A stretch of DNA of 25,250 nucleotides from Hofstenia miamia (GCA_900660155.1 CABFPE010000136.1:125664-150913), one strand, 5' to 3'; numbered from the stretch's first letter, positions 9,527 through 20,077 are shown. Numbers and translations are program-made. The notes: generated by a model from the sequence alone, not told the origin.

Positions 9527-9860
9527 TTAATGGGTCAAAATGACTGAACAGTAAATGTATATTTTTCAAGTATATATTATATTCTATGGAAACATGCGTA
9601 GAATATCAAGGCACAATAAGTACACGAAGGAATCCATGAAAGTATGTTTTTCAATTTCATTATTTCATGAATAATAACTTTACGATATGGGCAAAAATGA
9701 CCCAAATTGTCAAACGAGGTTTAATATCATGAAAAACACCCAAAATTTCAACAATATTTTTTGAAAAAAATCATTTGATGGCCATTAGAGGCATAAAGTA
9801 GACATGCACTTTAACAAAAAAATTTCAAAAAATCTTATATTCTGCCCGTTAAGAGGTTAA
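9527..9860. mobile_element. TTAA-flanked 334-bp element, possible piggyBac-derived MITE
   Basis: Starts TTAA-TGGGTCAAAATGACTGAAC and ends CTGCCCGTTAAGAGG-TTAA. The left end carries GGTCA-AAA-TGAC, and GGGCAAAAATGACCC lies inside at 9688, both like the palindrome near the piggyBac end at 6904. No coding frame. The two ends are not clear inverted repeats of each other, so this could also be two solo ends or chance TTAA sites in AT-rich DNA. Confidence 0.4.
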
Positions 9861-11030
9861 GAACATTAGCAACTAATTGAATTTTGCAATGCTATGGTTT
9901 CCCTCACATTCTATTGATTGATACCACCAATTATAAACAAAATATTTTGCATATTTGGCTAAATAAATATAATAGAAAATTTTATAAACAGGATCTCAAT
10001 GAATTTATATATAATGCAATATTGAATTAATTAGTTTCTGCACAAGTAATTATTATTAAAAAACACTCTTAATATTTGAAATTTTAATTGCTCAAGATTG
10101 AAGAATTTCAAATTACAAAGATTATCTGGGTGGCTTTGTAGCTTCCCACTAATTGGTAAGTCTTGAATTTAAAGCTAATATAAAATGACATGCAATTAAT
10201 TTTCTACATTCAAAAATGTTCAAATTTTAATTAAAATCATAATATCATATTAGATATTCATAAAGTCAGAAACTTGTATGCATCTGTTTTAACCAAGCAG
10301 AAAAACGCATGTTAAATGCTTAGACAACCTAACCCCTTCATTCCTCTGTCTTCAATGAATCCCCTCTCCTTCAATACTACTTCAGTTCAATTTTTGTTAA
10401 TAGGTCCCAAATTTAAGCAAAATCATTTAATTCTACTATGTAGGAGAAAAATTATATTAATTTTTTAATTAATTAATATTATATTTATCTCAAACATAAT
10501 CTCAGTACATATTACTTGAAATTTTCTGTATAAGAAAAAATTTTGTTCGTTTGGCTTGTTTTTAAAATATAATGTGCTCTTCGAAACATAATGAAAATTT
10601 AGATGGTGAGGAACTCAAAACACATCATAACTCATAGCATAACTAAGGAATTTATTGAGACTTTTCCATTACATTTATGCTTGAAACGTAAAATCAGCAT
10701 TAAATAAAAATAATACAGTATTTTATATCTAATAAACTTCAAATTCTTTTTTAGTAAATTTGCAATTTTCAATAATCAATTTTTACTACGGTATGTTTTA
10801 AGAGATCAAGCTACTCAGGTCTACAAATTTAAATTCATACTCTTTCTATTGCATCAAATTGCTATCAAAAAATGACATATTTACTTATATGCATTATTGG
10901 ATTACTTTGGGGCTAGTACAGAATTGTTTAATTTTTACAATTATAATTTTGTTGAAATGAACTTTTTCAACTGGATCAGAATCTTATGATCCACCATATA
11001 TTATTTATGCCTGTTATGATTTCCCTAGAC
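9861..11030. other. AT-rich sequence between transposon remnants and the GPCR 3' end
   Basis: No frame, repeat or exon recognised. Likely the intergenic spacer downstream of the GPCR gene, whose transcript should end just below 11051. Confidence 0.5.
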
Positions 11031-11050
11031 AGTAAAAGCTTCAACTATTA

Positions 11051-11056
11051 TTTATT
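11051..11056 (-). terminator. Polyadenylation signal AATAAA of the GPCR gene
   Basis: On the - strand AATAAA lies 197 bases past the stop codon of the TM7 exon. It is a canonical signal at a plausible 3' UTR length. Confidence 0.5.
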
Positions 11057-11252
11057 GAAAGACAATTTACTCTAATTATGATGTCATAAAATTATAACAA
11101 ATGAAAATGATGAGCTATGAACAACAAATGCGGATACAATTTAACATATTACAGTACAATATATAGTACACTGAAAATAGGACAATAGTCTGAAGAAAAG
11201 CACGTGTACTACATTGGAGCATGCATTATCATGTTGCTGAAACAAAAACTTG

Positions 11253-11412
11253 CTACCAAAATACAATACACTGAGTGAAACGTTTGATTGTTTTCCTTGC
11301 CTGGAAGAGGAAAATGTAAACAATAGGATTGACAATACCAATAGCAATGAATGCAGATTCTGATATACGTACAACATATCTCTCAAAGTCGTTGAGGTTG
11401 TAATAATACATT
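11253..11412 (-). CDS. GPCR exon 3: ECL3, TM7 and short C-tail
   Basis: Acceptor AATATTATTTTTAG|A at 11413. The exon encodes 52 residues and a TAG: MYYYNLNDFERYVV (third extracellular loop), RISESAFIAIGIVNPIVYIF (TM7 with the canonical NPIVY), then helix 8 and tail FLFQARKTIKRFTQCIVFW. The Cys at tail residue 48 could be palmitoylated. The NPxxY motif places this in the rhodopsin-like class. The tail is very short for the class. The first base completes a Gln codon with the last two bases of the exon at 20077-19086. It could instead belong to an unseen second receptor, but the phase match and the lack of a TM7 in the upstream exon favour one gene. Confidence 0.75.
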
Positions 11413-11639
11413 CTAAAAATAATATTACAGTGAAATCTAATAACAAACAAAATTCAAATTTTCGATATCACTAATTTTTTAATCAAAATATTTTTTTCAT
11501 CCACGTCAAATTGTAGTTCTTTTAAAATTTATGGACCAAAGCGATTGGCTTCTGCGATGTGTACAGCGATTGTCACAAGAAAAAGGACTGCATTAAAGAT
11601 GCTCAAATTTGTTGAAAATGGCTGTAAAAGTTTATTTAA

Positions 11640-13246
11640 ATATTACTGTATTAGCAACTCTTCAGAGAATTTTTTTTCTAAAATCAGTAACCGCTATTGA
11701 AAAAACATAAGAGAGAGGGCAAATGCTATTTCATTTTTGAAAACTGATTTTGAATGATCTTCTTAATACAGTGCGCATTCTCACAACGACGCAACTAAAA
11801 TCTTGTTTATCCTCAATCCAGTTTCCACTGCATGTATACCGCGAGAATAGCAAATATTATAGAATCATACGATTGAACACAAGAGGAGTATTGCTATGCA
11901 AATATGTGAGGGTACGCAATTTTTTTTACTACTACTAAGTGAAATACTGCAATTTCAACGGACCGATTAAAAGATGCTCATAGTTTGAACAATTAAAGAA
12001 AGATGGTCAAAGCGACTAAGTTTTAAAAACAAAAATACAAATATAAATTATGGAAATATATTATTCATCATGATTTTTAGAAATGAATCTTAGCCAGGAT
12101 TTTGGCAGTAAAACAAAATCTTTGATCGCAGTCGGATGTTGATGTGGCTCTTTGGCCGTAATCAGCCGTTGGATGTGACTACGACCGGCTAACAGCTAAA
12201 CCGCAGCCATGGCAGCAGAACATTAATTCATTGATTTCTGAGAAAGAACCAACCTCAAGCTATATGAATTCTTTCTTCAAGCAGTTTTAGTGTGGATTCT
12301 AATGGAATATTTGCTATTACTACCCAGATAGAATAAGCCCATCGTTACGATATCGGTTTGACGTCGTAATAGTAGAGCGTAAATGAGTCATTTATCACTA
12401 ATTGCATCGTTTAGTGTTGATTTTCTGGCTTAAATTGTAAAAAGAGTTTGAAAGTACTTATTGCTAGCATTTTATTGTCTTAAAGTATTTCACAACTTAC
12501 ATTTATCAATTTAGCATTGTAGTCACAAATGTAACACAATTATCCAAAATGCAATGCATTTTCCAAATTAGCATTTATAATATAACAGCAACTGTCATTA
12601 AAGCTTATGTACAAGTAAATACTTGGATTTTTTAAGAAAATGTAGAAGAATGTTTGCATGTTAGTTGTAGGTGCCTCCAAATTTAAGCGTACAAATGGAA
12701 ATCATTCTGTTTCCTTAATGATTATATTTTCTGTCGTTTTAGTAGCGTTTGATGCTAGTAATAACGACGTCATTTTGGTATTGAATTAACGTCTTTTTGA
12801 CGGTTTTGGGCTTCCTGGACAGTGCGAATTGTAGGTTAATTTTTCACATGCTTTGGAGAATCTTACATATTTCTTTGAAAATACAAAAATGAATTATAGA
12901 ATTTGGTGTGCCTGTTTACCTTGTGTACATTCAATAAAGAAATACGACTTACTTATGTAATATATAGCAAAACTATTAATAATTAGGCAATCCATAAGCT
13001 ACTGCTAGAATGACCAAGATATTAAATTAAATTTTTTATTGATAAACTCAAATGATTTTTGAGGATGGTGTTAATTTATTATCAGATGACAGTAATTTAG
13101 TTGTTTTAACAAAAAAATCGTCGTGAGCATTCACACATTCAAATTTTGTCAGCTGATAATAAGACAGAGACTTTTAACAACTATGTCTTGATGATGAAAA
13201 AAGTCGATAGTGGGGATACAAATTAGTTTCACGTTGACCAATAGTG
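11640..13246. other. GPCR intron 2, unassigned part
   Basis: No exon or transposon protein seen. A patch at about 12110-12230 is richer in GC and CpG than its surroundings (GATCGCAGTCGGATG, CCGTAATCAGCCG, GACTACGACCGGC) and could be the untranslated end of a mobile element, but nothing proves it. Confidence 0.4.
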
Positions 13247-13254
13247 ATCTAGTT

Positions 13255-13290
13255 CAGCGGCGGATACAGAGGGGGTCTGGGCCCTCTCTA
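13255..13290 (+). repeat. Left terminal inverted repeat of the hAT-like element
   Basis: CAGCGGCGGATACAGAGGGG followed by GTCTGGGCCCTCTCTA. It pairs with the reverse complement of 16094-16131 over GGCGGATAC and contains the GGGCCC palindrome. Confidence 0.6.
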
Positions 13291-13468
13291 AAATAATAAT
13301 AATACTGTTGCATAATGTATTCAATTAATTGAATATTTTCGTGAAAAATACTACACAAAAATACCATTGTTTCTAAAAAATAATGCCATTTCGTTGAAAA
13401 CTTTGATACAATTTCACACAATTGCCCACTATCAATATTACTAGTTTGGGGTAAAAACAATCAAATAA

Positions 13469-15560
13469 TTAACCCTCCTCCGGTGTTTGGGGGTGATTTC
13501 GATCACCTCATGAATATTGAAATGTTTATAAAAATCAGAAAAAACGCTGAACTAACGCTAGAATTCGTGACTTTACTACGTTTTGGCTTAAATTGTAATG
13601 TCTTAATTTTTTCGCATTTCTAAGCTTAATCATATATTTTAGATATTTATAGTTCGAATGCACGTTGGGTGACAAATTAATATAACTTATATTTTGTAAA
13701 AATCGCCTAATTTTCCATTTGAAAATAGGATTCGGATATTTAAATAAACTTTATAAAATTTAATAATTTTTACTTTTTCAAATCGCTCTATGAGTAAATG
13801 ATGTTTGTGTTATTCATCAGTGTGGTATGCAAATAGGCCTAGCTCATAGCTCAATAATGAGGATATGATTGGTTGAATACATTAATCGATATTTGCATTC
13901 TTTATTCATTTATCATTTCTAGCTGTTGACCACCCAAACAACGTTGCATTGCAGGCAAATTTTCGAATGAAAATCGAGTAAGAAGAAATAAGCGACAATG
14001 AAGAAGAATTGCCTGATATTTTAGTGAGAACGTTGAAATCTATGTTGAGATTCTCTTGAAGGTGGACCTGATTCTATTACGATGAGCATTTTATAGATTT
14101 CGATAATTTGGATGATGAAGAAATGCAAATCTCATCAAATAATTTACAAGCCCCTTGCCGTCGTGAATGGAAAATTGGAGGGTCACCATCCTGGGAGAGA
14201 TCAACTGGGAATATGTTTCTTTCAGGTCATTTGTCAAGAATTAGGTGAACCATCAATCCCCAGCGTCTGGTTTTCTGTTATGTACTGACGAAATACTAGA
14301 TTACTCTGTTCGGTTTACCCAATTTGAAACCATTTCACAACCCGAATACCTCTACGAAATCATGATGGATTCCTGTAGTAAGAAGTGATATTAATGCTTT
14401 CATAGGACTAAATATCTTGTGTGATGTAAATCGATCTCATCAAGAGAACTTAGAGTCTCTATGAAGTAAGAGAGATGGTCTACCTGCAGTTAGAGGGACA
14501 ATAGAATGCCAACGTTTCAAACAAATAAAACGTTTCTTTATATTTGTTGATCGTACTCAGTATGATCTTGAAGATCCTCTTGAACAAGTTAGAGACATAT
14601 TGGAAAGTTTCAATCGCAGTTTGATCATGTATTATAGTCCTTCAACAAGCTTAACTGTTGACGAACAGCTGCTCGAATTTCACGGACGTTTTAGATTTCC
14701 TGTTTATATTGCAAGCAAACCTGGCCGATATGGGATAAAAATGATGTTTCTGAATGAATCTGCTACTGGATCTGCTTTGAATGTCTTTCCGTATATTGGG
14801 AAAAGACTCTAAATAAAAAGGAAATGCGTGGGGTGTCTATTCCAGAAGCAGTCACTATGAAACTAATTCGACCATTCTTGGATAAAGGTTTTAACCTGAC
14901 AACTGATAATTGATTCACAAGCAGTACATTAGTTGATAAATTGATGGAAAACGGAACAACTATTGCTGGTACCTTGAGTTCAAACCGTAGTGATATTCTT
15001 CCCGATGCTAAATCTTTCAATGAAAGCGAGAAAACGTCCTCCATATATTATTCTTCTGAAGGTCAAACCATGCTGTCATACTATGACAAAGTAGAGAAAC
15101 CTGTACTCAGCTATTATCAACAATACACACCCCTGCTGAAAACAACATCAACGGAATCCCTAAAATTGTAAACTTTTACAATGATACAAAAGCAAAGCAG
15201 ACAATATGGATCACATGATCTGACCTTATCGTAGTGGGGAAGTGTCATGTCGATGGCCATTGACATTTTGCTTCAATATAATTGAGGTTGTGCTATTAAT
15301 TGGTTGCTTAATTTATCATTCACTTCATTCATGTGGAAATACTAAACATTTTCGAAGCAGTTTCTTCTTGAAGTTGCATATGAATTATTGAACCCTTGCA
15401 TCAAAATACGTATTCAGTGTCGAAACTTATATCCATTCGTATAGCAAATGCAATCAAAATGATTGACTAAGAGCTTTGTGAGAGACGGAATTATTTTAAG
15501 ACAACTAGGTATTGTAACATGTGCAGACAATATATATGCCAAAGTCATTCAATGAAAACA
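13469..15560 (+). pseudogene. piggyBac transposase pseudogene with 5' TTAA end
   Basis: The 5' end is TTAA (13469-13472) then CCCTCCTCCGGTGTTTGGGG and the palindrome at 13492-13507. Coding remnants start with an acidic segment (ISDNEEELPDILV, about 13990), then FIDFDNLDDEEMQ and CRREWKIGG (14090-14180), INAFIGLNILCDVNRSHQEN (14390-14450), ECQRFKQIKRFLY (14510-14545), and a clean 70-codon run at 14600-14812 with SLTVDEQLLEFHGRFRFPVY and ASKPGRYGIKMMFLNESATG. These are the DDE-domain landmarks of piggyBac (VDEQ..F.GR, Y...KP..YGIK). TDN-FTSS (14895) has TGA where Trp is expected, then LVDKLMENGTTIAGTLSSNR. Near the end NGIPKIVNFYNDTKAKQ matches the 'V..YN..K.GVD' region, with GVD lost. At least eight stops and frameshifts; no longer functional. 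The 3' TTAA end was not found. Confidence 0.85.
13492..13507. repeat. piggyBac subterminal palindrome GGTGAT-TTCG-ATCACC
   Basis: A perfect 6-bp stem around TTCG, 20 bases inside the TTAA end of the piggyBac at 13469. Similar in position and shape to the one at 6904-6916. Confidence 0.6.
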
Positions 15561-15660
15561 ACAAAGATAAGTTCTGATAACTGTAAATGATTGTTTGTTT
15601 TTTGAACTGATTATGAACATGATGTATGATAAAAAATAAAAATTTGTGCTACGGTACTCT

Positions 15661-15719
15661 TTTAATTCTATTGACATATGATGTATATCAATTAGGAAGT
15701 AATTGATATTAGAATTAAA
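15661..15719. repeat. Two-part inverted repeat (hairpin)
   Basis: Outer stem TTTAATTCTA / TAGAATTAAA (15661-15670, 15710-15719) and inner stem ATATCAATTA / TAATTGATAT (15685-15694, 15700-15709) with loop GGAAG. Both stems are perfect 10-bp pairs; a 14-base bulge lies on the left side only. It lies just past the piggyBac coding remnant, within the hAT-like interior, and may be a subterminal structure of either element. Confidence 0.6.
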
Positions 15720-16139
15720 GCATATCTGCTTTATATTCTCATTTTACATTTCCATTACCTTTTCTGATAAGACAATCCATGTGAATCATAAATATTGTCT
15801 TATTTATCTTATACAAATTAACAAAGTCATCATTTGAGTTGTTATCAAACTCTATAACTAAATTAGAAAATCCAATGACTTTGATAAGAGCCATCGCAAA
15901 ATTTTTGCATTAAAGCAGCTACAACTCAAATGTAAGAACTCAAAATTTGCGTGGGGTGACAAAAAATCAACAAATGTTAATATTTATAACTGTTAATATT
16001 TATAAAAAATTGTGTTGGTTCTTGAAAAATTTAAAATTCAATACTTTTTAACCCGCTTTAGTACCGAGTTTGCACTTAACATTTTATTTTGGATTGGGCC
16101 CCTCTAAAAAATATTTCAGTATCCGCCAATGGTCTAGCT

Positions 16140-16639
16140 GTATTTTTGTTACGTTACCCTTGCAGAAACACGGCGCAATATTTAACCTCTTCCATTTTGT
16201 TTAAAACATAAATATATACTTTATATTATATATTTTAATATTTAAAGAACACTGAATTTTAAATAAAATGTATGAGTTTGTGTCAGAGCTGGAAGAGGTC
16301 CAGTCCAGGCCGCAGCCCAATCCAGTTCAGTTCATTCAGATCCGTTTCTCAAATATTGCGTTCCTGTTGGTCCGAGCTTTTCGTAATAATATATGAAAAG
16401 TTAAGTAATTGATCATTCATTTTACTATTTCAATATAATATATTTCCCAATTTATAAATGCAATGCTATACATGTACAAATATTTATACTGAAATATGTA
16501 CAATAAATAATGTATGATTAAAAGCACACCCAAATCATTCGACATAGTAATTATTTATCAAAACGAAGTCATTCATTGCTGTTGGCTTGACCTATTTCAG
16601 TAGCACCTTCCTAAAAAAATTTGGTTTTATGTTCTGATA
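16140..16639. other. GPCR intron 2, unassigned part
   Basis: A GC-richer patch at 16280-16380 (GCTGGAAGAGGTCCAGTCCA, GGCCGCAGCCCAATCC) stands out but has no coding frame or repeat partner in the window. Confidence 0.35.
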
Positions 16640-17060
16640 TAAATTTCTTTACTGGTCACGATGAGCATGTGTTTGTCTTCGTTATTTTGCTGGTCTTTCA
16701 GAATTGGCATTCATGTTGATTCACAAAAAGTAATCGTATTTTCAATTGTCTCAGGAATCATATACAATTTTCGGTTAGCTTTTTCTATAATACTTACCGC
16801 AATAATATCATTTGGAGAAGTAATTGCAGATAGTCCTCCCCCAGTTTTTGCAGCATCAAGATATTTATCCTAGATTCTAGTTTGAATGTTGCTCCATTTT
16901 TTGACAATTATGCAATGAAAACCGCTTTCCAGATTCAATTAATAGTTCTTTGGATGTAACCTCATATGCACAATTTCAATGTGCGCGTCCTGTTTTTGAA
17001 TTTAATATATTCTCTATTTATTTTTCAATTTCTTCAGAAAAGCTTTTTCCGTGTTAACGT
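16640..17060 (-). pseudogene. Myb/SANT-like DNA-binding domain remnant
   Basis: On the - strand three frames together give a candidate start (MDVNTEKAF, about 17065), FSEEIEK-IENILNSKTGRAH, SKELLIESGKRFSLHNCQ, then VKKWSNIQTRI-DKYLDAAK and TGGGLSAITSPNDIIAVSII (about 16885-16780). The W-N...(R)...K..........KTGGG pattern followed by a proline/serine-rich hinge is typical of the Myb/SANT-like domain found in Harbinger-type transposons' companion protein and in many domesticated invertebrate proteins. At least two stops and two frameshifts; a pseudogene or dead transposon part. No DDE nuclease of Harbinger type is nearby. Confidence 0.55.
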
Positions 17061-18489
17061 CCATTTTTATTTTTAGCCCAAGCAAATAATTAATTAAAAA
17101 AATTGTAAGTGTAAACAAATATTTATCCTCAGAATCGATTTTGTTCTAATAAGCTGATTAGCTGATGAGAATTGAAGTGCGGCATATTCGACAGGAAACA
17201 GTTGAATGTATAATTTCAACTTAAAATTTTGCAAAAACTATTTTTTTCACTATTTAGTTGTATCACATCTTTTATTTTCCTAATATAAAGTGATGTATAT
17301 TCGCTTTAAAAATTTATAATAATTAATATACATTTAATTAACAATGAAAGAAACGCATTCGTTAACATGATTTGTTTTAAAAGTGCAGAATTTTTGTAAT
17401 TTTATTTTCTCTAGACTACTAGCAAATTAAACTAGATAGTAAATACTACTTAGTAAATACTAGGTTGGATTGGTTTGGTAAATATTTCGAAGTAATGTGG
17501 GCCACGATTGTGTCATTTAAATAATAAGAGTTATAGATTGTTTGTTAAAATTGTTAGATTTCATTAAAAACTTTATAAAACTATTTATACATTTCAAAAT
17601 GTAATTTTTGTACTTCAAATATTTTTATATGTAGTGATCAAAACAAAAACGTTTATTAGTATAGAAATTGTAGTTAGATGTTACTTGGCTTGGATGGGGT
17701 CAACTTTTTCTGATCAATTAATAGCTCTGATGTAATTCATAAATTTACTAACAATTGCGTGGGAAAATTAGCTTTGTTTATAAAAAAAGCATTTCGTCAT
17801 TGGTCACAATTGTGAAAAGTGAGGGTCAGAGAAATGAATTGTTTGAAGAATTTGCTTGAAATATTAGTGAAAAACTAACCATACATTTCCATTTTAGTAT
17901 ACAATCTACTATGCTATACTAAACCAGCTCTTAATTTAATGTAAATGACATTACTTCATGTTAGTGTTGTCAAACATTTGCAAATACATTTCGGGTGAAA
18001 AGCTGACTGTCTGATCCATGGGTTGGGCAGTGGGTCAAGATAATATGGGTCGGGTTGGGTCGTAGTTCAAAATATGTCACCCGTTTGTTACTCTGATCTG
18101 ATTATTTGTCGTTTTTTGAGAAATATTCCTGTATTTGGTAAAAATAAATATGAGTTCCATTAAAAGTAGTGCAGTCACCCTCGTACTATGTACAAAAAAT
18201 CTTTTTTTGCATCTAAAGGGATATTTTCCCCGTTATTAAATTGGTTTTCATTTTTTGTAAAAGCGAGATTGTACCTTAAAATAATTAAGAACACTTAATT
18301 TTGAAATTCAGTTTAATTGAGTTAAATTGCAATTTTACCCATCTAAGCAAAGCCAAAACATTTTTCAGAAATATTTAGAGTGCTAGTGATTATATTCACT
18401 TATTTGCTGTGTATTCACAACCACTTAATTTTTATCTACTGCTTAAATGTGGGCTTATTTTGCCTCTTAGTTTTTTTTTCTATCAATGT
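17061..18489. other. GPCR intron 2, unassigned part with GGGT-rich tract
   Basis: Mostly AT-rich. At 18015-18064 there is a degenerate GGGT(T/C)-rich tract (ATGGGTTGGGCAGTGGGTCA, ATGGGTCGGGTTGGGTCG) ending near CACCCG at 18078. It resembles ends of some hAT elements but no partner end was found. Confidence 0.4.
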
Positions 18490-18602
18490 GTTTGCTGGAA
18501 TATGGCAAACAGTCGATTCTGGGAATCTTAGCAAAGTGGTGATCTCGTTGGGTTTTTCCCGTGCATGTGCAATGTTCACAGCAGTGTGCTTATCAGAGTA
18601 CA
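18490..18602 (-). pseudogene. Tc1/mariner-type helix-turn-helix remnant
   Basis: The - strand reads YSDKHTAVNIAHAREKPNEI then TTLLRFPESTVCHIPAN. The core (A-.KP.EI..LL..P.STV) is the first helix-turn-helix of many mariner-like transposases. Only about 37 residues fit and nothing follows, so this is a tentative fragment. Confidence 0.4.
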
Positions 18603-19085
18603 TAAAAAATTAGTAGTAATAGCAAAATATATTAATTATAGTGTTTTTGTATGATACGACAATATAGTCTATTATTATTTTTATAAAGCTATTATTATAT
18701 TTAATTATTTATGCAAGGTTAATTGCATAACTTCCAGTGTAATTGCAAAACCTATTGATGACAAATTGTATAAAATAGATTTTCTTGGTATTATTGAATA
18801 GAATCAAATTTCACCGAGAGTTAGAAAGCATGGTAAGTGATTTTTCAAAATGCGACAAAATTTTATCAAGCAGAGAACTTTGTGTAAGAAAATTACTTTT
18901 GCAATCTCAAAATTAATATACACTACGCACATACATATAAATTAAATATTTACTAATATTGATTTAGAAAGATAATGGCATACTCGTTTTGTATTTGAAC
19001 TCGCCCAGAAGAGCTCCAAAAATGCGATTTTGGCTGATCAACTGAAATGCAAGTCGAGCATAATTGTTTATCATCTTCTTCATAC
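18603..19085. other. GPCR intron 2, start
   Basis: The intron begins at 19085 (donor GTATGA on the - strand). The frame of exon 2 stays open past the donor to 18953 (YEEDDKQLCSTCISVDQPKS), so an unspliced transcript would give a receptor ending after TM6. No other content recognised. Confidence 0.4.
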
Positions 19086-20077
19086 TGCCACGAAATTATA
19101 AAGCTATGCAAAATACCAACAGCTTTACTAAAAATCATTGGAATGCTTAAAGCAAAATATAATAAACTTCCAACCAAACATATACGAGTAAATCTCTTTT
19201 TAGCATCATTAACAATTTTACCATTTGCTGTGGAACTGTAGATAGCAAAATAAATCACAGCTTGTAATGCCACAGGTAAGATAATTGAGAAGGTAAGTTC
19301 AATAATGTGGTTAGTAAATTTGTTTAATCCAATAATTGAAATTGAACTCAAAACATGAGATCTGTGAAATTTATATACAGGCAAAATCCCAAAAATACAG
19401 TGAATGGAGGTATCAAATATTACCCAGCGTGCTTTAAAATTCATAAAATCCCATGTGGCTTTTACTGCAAATCAAAAGCTTACAGCCATTGTTGTTACAA
19501 AAAGCAATAGCATTGCAATTATACGATTTCTATTAGTTAAAATAGTCATTGTTATTAGAGGAAATTGAGTTAATAGCAGACGTTCAAACGCAATGACAAC
19601 AAGTAGCATTGGGGATAAAAATTGATTGAATGCTCTGATGAAGTTGATCATTCTGCAAATGAAAAAGTACGGTGGAAGATTAAAATGCACAGTATGTGAT
19701 GTATATGTTAACTCTCCAAAAATCCATTTTGGAAAAGTAAGCTCAATCATCATTATACTCAATCTTATGACCAAGTTTACAATGTCAATCAGTGTTCCAG
19801 CGAAAATAAATAGAAAGTTAAGATTTTTCTTTTTAACTACTTCATCAGCAAGGAATACTGCCAAAACAAAGTTCAATGGAATACCAATCAATATGCCAGT
19901 TATGCAGATAAATATATTTGTTAAATTCATTGCTAAATACGATAGTTTTGTCATGGATTGATGCAAATATCGTTGTTTTTCAAATTCCTTCTTCCAAGGT
20001 GGATAATTGCAAGGGGGATTATTGGCTCTCCTTCTAAGAAGCACATTATCAAAATAGTAGGCTCTATTTTCACGATT
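19086..20077 (-). pseudogene. GPCR exon 2: TM1-TM6, with one in-frame TGA
   Basis: The exon has 330 codons and two bases, all in one frame with a single TGA (19474-19472, codon 202). TM1 contains IGIPLNFVLAVF (N1.50 at residue 69), TM2 GTLIDIVNLVIRL (D2.50 at 98), TM3 starts at ICRMI (Cys 141) and ends with ERL (165-167) in place of DRY, followed by TQFPL. TM4 is NRIIAMLLLFVTTMAVSF, then TGA. ECL2 has Cys 227 to pair with Cys 141. TM5 is IELTFSIILPVALQAVIYFA (Pro 268) and TM6 RICLVGSLLYFALSIPMIFS (Pro 313, lacking the usual Trp of CWxP). The N-terminal 40 residues are a juxtamembrane linker rich in Arg/Lys. The chain is otherwise intact on both sides of the stop, so a very young pseudogene, a base error or an allele are all possible. 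No short intron around the TGA keeps frame. Confidence 0.8.

Larger units (their letters stand above)
13247..16139. mobile_element. hAT-like element (TIRs and 8-bp TSD), host of a nested piggyBac
   Basis: The left end at 13255 reads CAGCGGCGGATACAGAGG; the right end at 16131, reverse-complemented, reads CATTGGCGGATACTGAAA. Both share GGCGGATAC and a GGGCC(C)-CTCTAAAA block just inside. They are flanked by ATCTAGTT (13247-13254) and GTCTAGCT (16132-16139), matching at 6 of 8 positions, as expected for an aged 8-bp target duplication of the hAT superfamily. CAG-GGCGGAT starts are common among hAT ends. No hAT transposase is visible; the 2.9-kb interior is mostly a dead piggyBac. This fits a non-autonomous hAT element later hit by a piggyBac. 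Confidence 0.6.

Noticed and set aside
11541..11625. A - strand frame after a TTTTACAG acceptor reading STNLSIFNAVLFLVTIAVHI, like a membrane helix before the TM7 exon
   Set aside because: No donor at its end gives the phase required by the TM7 exon, and adding it to exon 2 (phase 2) brings an early stop. TM6 is already present in exon 2. Kept as unproven; it could only be an exon of a different receptor.
12110..12230. GC-richer patch considered as a tRNA-derived SINE
   Set aside because: No A-box/B-box promoter pair could be found and there is no poly(A) or repeat tail.
14763..15044. 93-codon - strand frame
   Set aside because: Opposite the piggyBac DDE region on the + strand; shadow frame.
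18015..18080. GGGT-rich tract resembling telomere-like or hAT-end sequence
   Set aside because: Too irregular for a telomeric repeat and no partner terminal repeat or target duplication could be found.
14895..19474. TGA at expected Trp positions in both piggyBac (about 14910) and the GPCR (19472), hinting at a TGA=Trp code
   Set aside because: Both long intact frames and the importin-like exon use TGG for Trp and TGA as a terminal stop (1251-1253). The piggyBac has many other stops (TAA, TAG). Simple mutation explains it.
19468..19486. A 19-base GTAAGC...TTTGCAG intron that would remove the TGA
   Set aside because: Too short for a spliceosomal intron, and the joined sequence runs straight into a TAA.
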